Assembly: GCA_001796415.1 (NCBI GenBank)
Contig: MGML01000077.1
Location: forward strand, 1 to 8,832
Direction of reading: 5' to 3'
Source: Chloroflexi bacterium RBG_13_46_14
GTDB taxonomy: Bacteria > Chloroflexota > Dehalococcoidia > Dehalococcoidales > UBA2162
Length of the DNA stretch: 8,832 bases
Position numbers and translations under genes: made by a program. Each line of letters opens with the position of its first letter. Position 1 is the stretch's first letter. This document shows positions 6,531 through 8,832 of the stretch, one piece after another. Below the pieces are notes generated by a model that worked only from the letters and a program-made list of their open reading frames with translations, was not told where the DNA came from and did not search any database.

Positions 6531-7703
6531 ATGAAAATTTCACCTCTGGCAAACCAGATGCCTGATTATCCTTTTATAAGAGTTGCCAGGATATCCAGGG
6601 AGGTAGAAAAAAGAGATGGTATTCCCGTAATCAATGCCCGTATCGGTATCCCTGATATGGAAGCCCCGGCATCGGTTAAGAAAGCGATGTCCGAATTCGT
6701 GCTCGAAGATAGGTCAACGTTCGGCTACCCGATCGACGTTCATCCCGAACGCGGTATCCCTGAACTTATCGATGCGATAATCGATCATTATCACGCCCGA
6801 TATTCCGTGACGCTGAAACCGGAAAACATACTGGTAACCGGCTGGACGAAAGAAATTCTACATAATATTACCAGGCTGTTTGATTCTGGCAGTATTCAGA
6901 TCCCCGATCCTGTGTATCCCGCCTATGAAGCTGCGACTATCCTGTCCAATCACAAGATCGAACGAGTAAGGACTTCCGCTGAGTCCGGCTGGCTGCCGGA
7001 ATTCGATTTCAGCCGGCAAGATACGGTCGCGTTTTACTTTTGCGATCCGAATAATCCTCTCGGCAGTATAGCGGATGAAGATTATTACATCTCTCTCGCT
7101 GAAAAAATGAGGAGAAACGATGTAACCGGTATTTTCGATAAGGCGTATAAAGACTATGTATTTGATGAAAGCACTAAACCGGTATCGATTACGCAGGTCT
7201 CCGGACTGATTGATTATGGGTATGAAATAGTCTCTTTTTCCAAGCATTATAATTTTGTAGGAATCGGTCTCGGCTGGGTTGTCAGCAGTGAGGAGAACAT
7301 CCGGCACTGGATGAAATTCTGCGGTCAGTACAGCCAGGGAGTTGAGTGGTATAAACAGAAGGTCGGCGTTTTTGCTCTGACAAGCCCCATTGTTAAGGAA
7401 GAGATGCAGGAATATTTTGAAATCCTGAAAGAGAGAAGGAATATTTTCGCTAAAGGGTTGAATGAGTTGGGTCTTCAAGTTGAATTACCTTTAGCTACTC
7501 CTTATTTGTGGATAAAAGTCCCGGACGGATACGATGATGAAGACTTTGTCCTCAACCGCCTGATCGATAAAGCACATGTAGCTCTGATGCCGGGAGTATA
7601 CTTCGGTAAAAATGGTAAAGGGTACTGCCGTGCAACTATCTTTCTTCCGAAAGAAAGAATTGAAGAAGCGCTGGACAGGATTAGCAGCATCAGGGACTGG
7701 TAA
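6531..7703 (+). CDS. PLP-dependent class I/II aminotransferase, divergent active site
   Basis: A fold-type I aminotransferase of 390 residues from the chosen ATG. Landmarks: ARIGIPDMEAP (36-46); GWTKE (104-108) in the cofactor-binding turn; PDPVYPAY (125-132); DPNNPLG (172-178), the NPxNPTG motif with N175; FDKAY (202-206) with the PLP-ring aspartate D203 and Y206; SFSKHYN (235-241) with K238, the expected Schiff-base lysine; and YCRATI (365-370) with R367, the usual alpha-carboxylate arginine. Relatives normally have R eight residues after the lysine (SKTYNxxGxRxGW), contacting the PLP phosphate; here it is G246. The sequence looks broadly like aspartate/alanine/LL-diaminopimelate aminotransferases, but the substrate cannot be assigned. 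An in-frame TTG at 6459 would add 24 residues unlike the family N-terminus, so I reject it. The gene sits between rbfA and truB, an unusual place for an aminotransferase. Confidence 0.88.
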   Translation: MKISPLANQMPDYPFIRVARISREVEKRDGIPVINARIGIPDMEAPASVKKAMSEFVLEDRSTFGYPIDVHPERGIPELIDAIIDHYHARYSVTLKPENILVTGWTKEILHNITRLFDSGSIQIPDPVYPAYEAATILSNHKIERVRTSAESGWLPEFDFSRQDTVAFYFCDPNNPLGSIADEDYYISLAEKMRRNDVTGIFDKAYKDYVFDESTKPVSITQVSGLIDYGYEIVSFSKHYNFVGIGLGWVVSSEENIRHWMKFCGQYSQGVEWYKQKVGVFALTSPIVKEEMQEYFEILKERRNIFAKGLNELGLQVELPLATPYLWIKVPDGYDDEDFVLNRLIDKAHVALMPGVYFGKNGKGYCRATIFLPKERIEEALDRISSIRDW

Positions 7704-7727
7704 TGTTAAAGTCCGGGCGGATATCGG

Positions 7728-8645
7728 ATGAATGGTATTCTAAATATAAATAAGCCTGAAGGGCCAACCTCCTTCAATATCGTTTCCAGGGTAAAAAAAC
7801 TTACGGGCGAAAAACGCGTCGGACACGCCGGCACACTCGATCCCGCAGCTTCAGGAGTTCTTCCGGTTTGTCTGGGCAGTGGAACGCGCGTTATCGAATA
7901 CCTGATGGAAGGCGCCAAGGATTACCGCGCTGAGATAGAATTCGGGAAAACCACGGATACATATGATGCAGCCGGTTCCATAACCTCGTTAACAGATTCA
8001 TCATCCGTAAACAGGAATCAGATAGAGACGGCACTTAATAATTTCCTGGGTAAGATCCAACAGGTACCACCGATATACAGTGCCCTTAAGCGTAAGGGAA
8101 AACCTTACTATGAACTGGCACGGGCAGGGATTGACGTGGAAATAGCAAGCCGTCCTGTCATGATTCACAATATTACAGTCCGGGACTGGAAGCCTCCTGT
8201 AGTGACAATCGACGTAACCTGCGGGAAAGGAACATATATACGCTCGATAGCTCATGATCTTGGACAGATAATCGGCTGTGGTGCCCACATGAAAAGCCTG
8301 GAACGCAGGAAATACGGTCCATTCTCAATAGACGATGCTGTTTCCATCGATGAACTGGAAAGGTCCTGCTCCGGAAATTTCTGGCAAAGGTATATTCACC
8401 CGATCGACAGCGTACTTCTGCACCTTAAATCCATCGTGGTAAACGACGACATCATGCAGGATATTCAACACGGACGAACATTCGAAAATAATAATATCAG
8501 CATACAAACGTTTACCGACCAGTCTCAGCCGGAAGAATTTCAGGAAACCCGGTGCCGGGCATACGGACTCGACGGATGTTTTCTTGGTATACTGCGATAT
8601 GTCTCTGAAACCGGACAGTGGAAACCCGAAAAGGTATTTATATAG
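7728..8645 (+). CDS. truB: tRNA pseudouridine(55) synthase TruB
   Basis: TruB converts U55 in the T-loop of tRNAs to pseudouridine and acts as a tRNA chaperone. The 305 residues begin MNGILNINKPEGPTSFNIV and carry the catalytic motif VGHAGTLDPAASGVL (31-45) with the nucleophile D38. Further family motifs are KDYRAEIEFGKTTDTYDAAG (64-83), PPIYSALKRKGKPYYELARAG (about 114-134) and CGKGTYIRSIAHDLG (165-179). The C-terminal ~90 residues form a divergent PUA-like region. Length is normal for bacteria. It starts 24 bp after the aminotransferase stop. The ribosome-binding site is weak (GGGCGG at 7715-7720), so coupling to the upstream gene is plausible. No clear intrinsic terminator follows; the usual neighbour ribF is not seen within the remaining 187 bp. 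Confidence 0.96.
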   Translation: MNGILNINKPEGPTSFNIVSRVKKLTGEKRVGHAGTLDPAASGVLPVCLGSGTRVIEYLMEGAKDYRAEIEFGKTTDTYDAAGSITSLTDSSSVNRNQIETALNNFLGKIQQVPPIYSALKRKGKPYYELARAGIDVEIASRPVMIHNITVRDWKPPVVTIDVTCGKGTYIRSIAHDLGQIIGCGAHMKSLERRKYGPFSIDDAVSIDELERSCSGNFWQRYIHPIDSVLLHLKSIVVNDDIMQDIQHGRTFENNNISIQTFTDQSQPEEFQETRCRAYGLDGCFLGILRYVSETGQWKPEKVFI

Positions 8646-8673
8646 AAGGATAACGATTTTTTCGATATAAGCC

Positions 8674-8703
8674 TTGACGGAGATAATCGATTAATCATAT
8701 AGT
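8674..8703 (+). promoter_or_regulatory. Putative sigma-70 promoter downstream of truB with a palindrome in its spacer
   Basis: TTGACG (8674-8679) and TATAGT (8698-8703) are 18 bp apart, each one base off consensus. The spacer holds a perfect 10-bp palindrome, TAATCGATTA (8684-8693), which is a possible repressor site. It points right, into a unit that continues past the window. Confidence 0.55.
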
Positions 8704-8733
8704 TTTTCTGGAATCAACTCGAGGAAAATGAGG

Positions 8734-8762
8734 GGGACAATTACGCCGATTAGTAGTATAAT
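8734..8762 (+). promoter_or_regulatory. Possible second promoter near the right end
   Basis: A perfect TATAAT (8757-8762) lies 17 bp after GGGACA (8734-8739), a 4/6 match to the -35 consensus. It may be a tandem promoter with the one at 8674-8703, or chance in AT-rich DNA. Confidence 0.3.
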
Positions 8763-8779
8763 CGTGATGGTCGGATACA

Positions 8780-8832
8780 ATGAGATATAAAAGGACCACG
8801 TTCGGAATTCAGTTGTATAGAAAGATCGTTCG
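8780..8832 (+). CDS. Possible start of an unidentified gene, cut by the right edge
   Basis: From ATG at 8780 the frame stays open to the end of the window (17 full codons, beginning MRYKRTTFGIQLYRK). It lies behind two promoter-like signals, which is why I list it. The ribosome-binding site is poor and there are too few residues to recognise a family. The basic start could suit a membrane protein's N-terminus, but that is a guess. If the TATAAT at 8757-8762 is used, the leader would be only about 10 nt. Confidence 0.22.
   Translation, partial: MRYKRTTFGIQLYRKIV

Noticed and set aside
6858..7478. 206-codon minus-strand frame opposite the aminotransferase
   Set aside because: Its length is a by-product of the sense gene's codon use. 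It has no ribosome-binding site or recognisable domain, and the sense strand shows a complete enzyme.
8646..8673. Terminator after truB around the T-run at 8657-8662
   Set aside because: The flanking bases pair only as a 3-bp CGA/TCG around the T-run itself; no stable stem precedes it.
8728..8790. 20-codon ORF (MRGTITPISS...) as a leader peptide
   Set aside because: The GAGG is only three bases from the ATG, too close for normal initiation, and the peptide shows no attenuation-type codon run.
8780..8832. tRNA-like fragment, prompted by GTTCGGAATTC resembling a T-loop
   Set aside because: No matching acceptor or anticodon stem could be found around it.
1..8832. CRISPR array, insertion sequence, phage or defence genes
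   Set aside because: No regularly spaced repeats, transposase or terminal inverted repeats were seen; all long frames are accounted for by housekeeping or metabolic genes.

Overview
The window looks like a chromosomal core region of an anaerobic bacterium. My best inference is Dehalococcoidia (Chloroflexota) or a relative. The reasons are moderate GC, a short IF-2 of about 609 residues, a NusA with a long charged tail, and an adjacent DUF2229-type acyl-CoA dehydratase activase-related protein, a family found mostly in anaerobes. This assignment is from memory of gene layouts, not from a search, and I hold it at about 50%.

Left part, minus strand (1-2085). An M20D-type amidohydrolase (2085-910) is followed 85 bp downstream by a DUF2229 protein (824-1) that runs off the left edge. 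Both probably come from a promoter near 2119-2147. This looks like a small metabolic unit separate from the rest.

Divergent spacer (2086-2418). It carries the minus-strand promoter and a clear plus-strand sigma-70 promoter with an extended -10. A compact hairpin with a T-tract sits just downstream of that promoter and ahead of nusA, which looks like a transcription attenuator.

Right part, plus strand (2419-8645). This is the classical transcription/translation cluster: nusA, ylxR (rnpM), infB, rbfA, an aminotransferase, truB. The genes couple transcription elongation/termination (NusA), RNase P modulation (YlxR), translation initiation (IF-2), 30S maturation (RbfA) and tRNA pseudouridine-55 synthesis (TruB). 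Compared with the common bacterial order, rimP is not upstream of nusA and a ylxQ-like gene is missing. The slot between rbfA and truB, often held by a DHH phosphoesterase (nrnA), holds a class I/II PLP aminotransferase instead. That protein lacks the usual arginine after the PLP lysine.

Right end (8646-8832). There is no complete gene here. Two promoter-like signals, one with a perfect 10-bp palindrome in its spacer, suggest that a new plus-strand transcription unit begins here and continues outside the window.

Most of the window is ordinary housekeeping sequence. The points most worth a second look are the nusA leader hairpin, the aminotransferase and its altered active site, and the structured gap in front of it.
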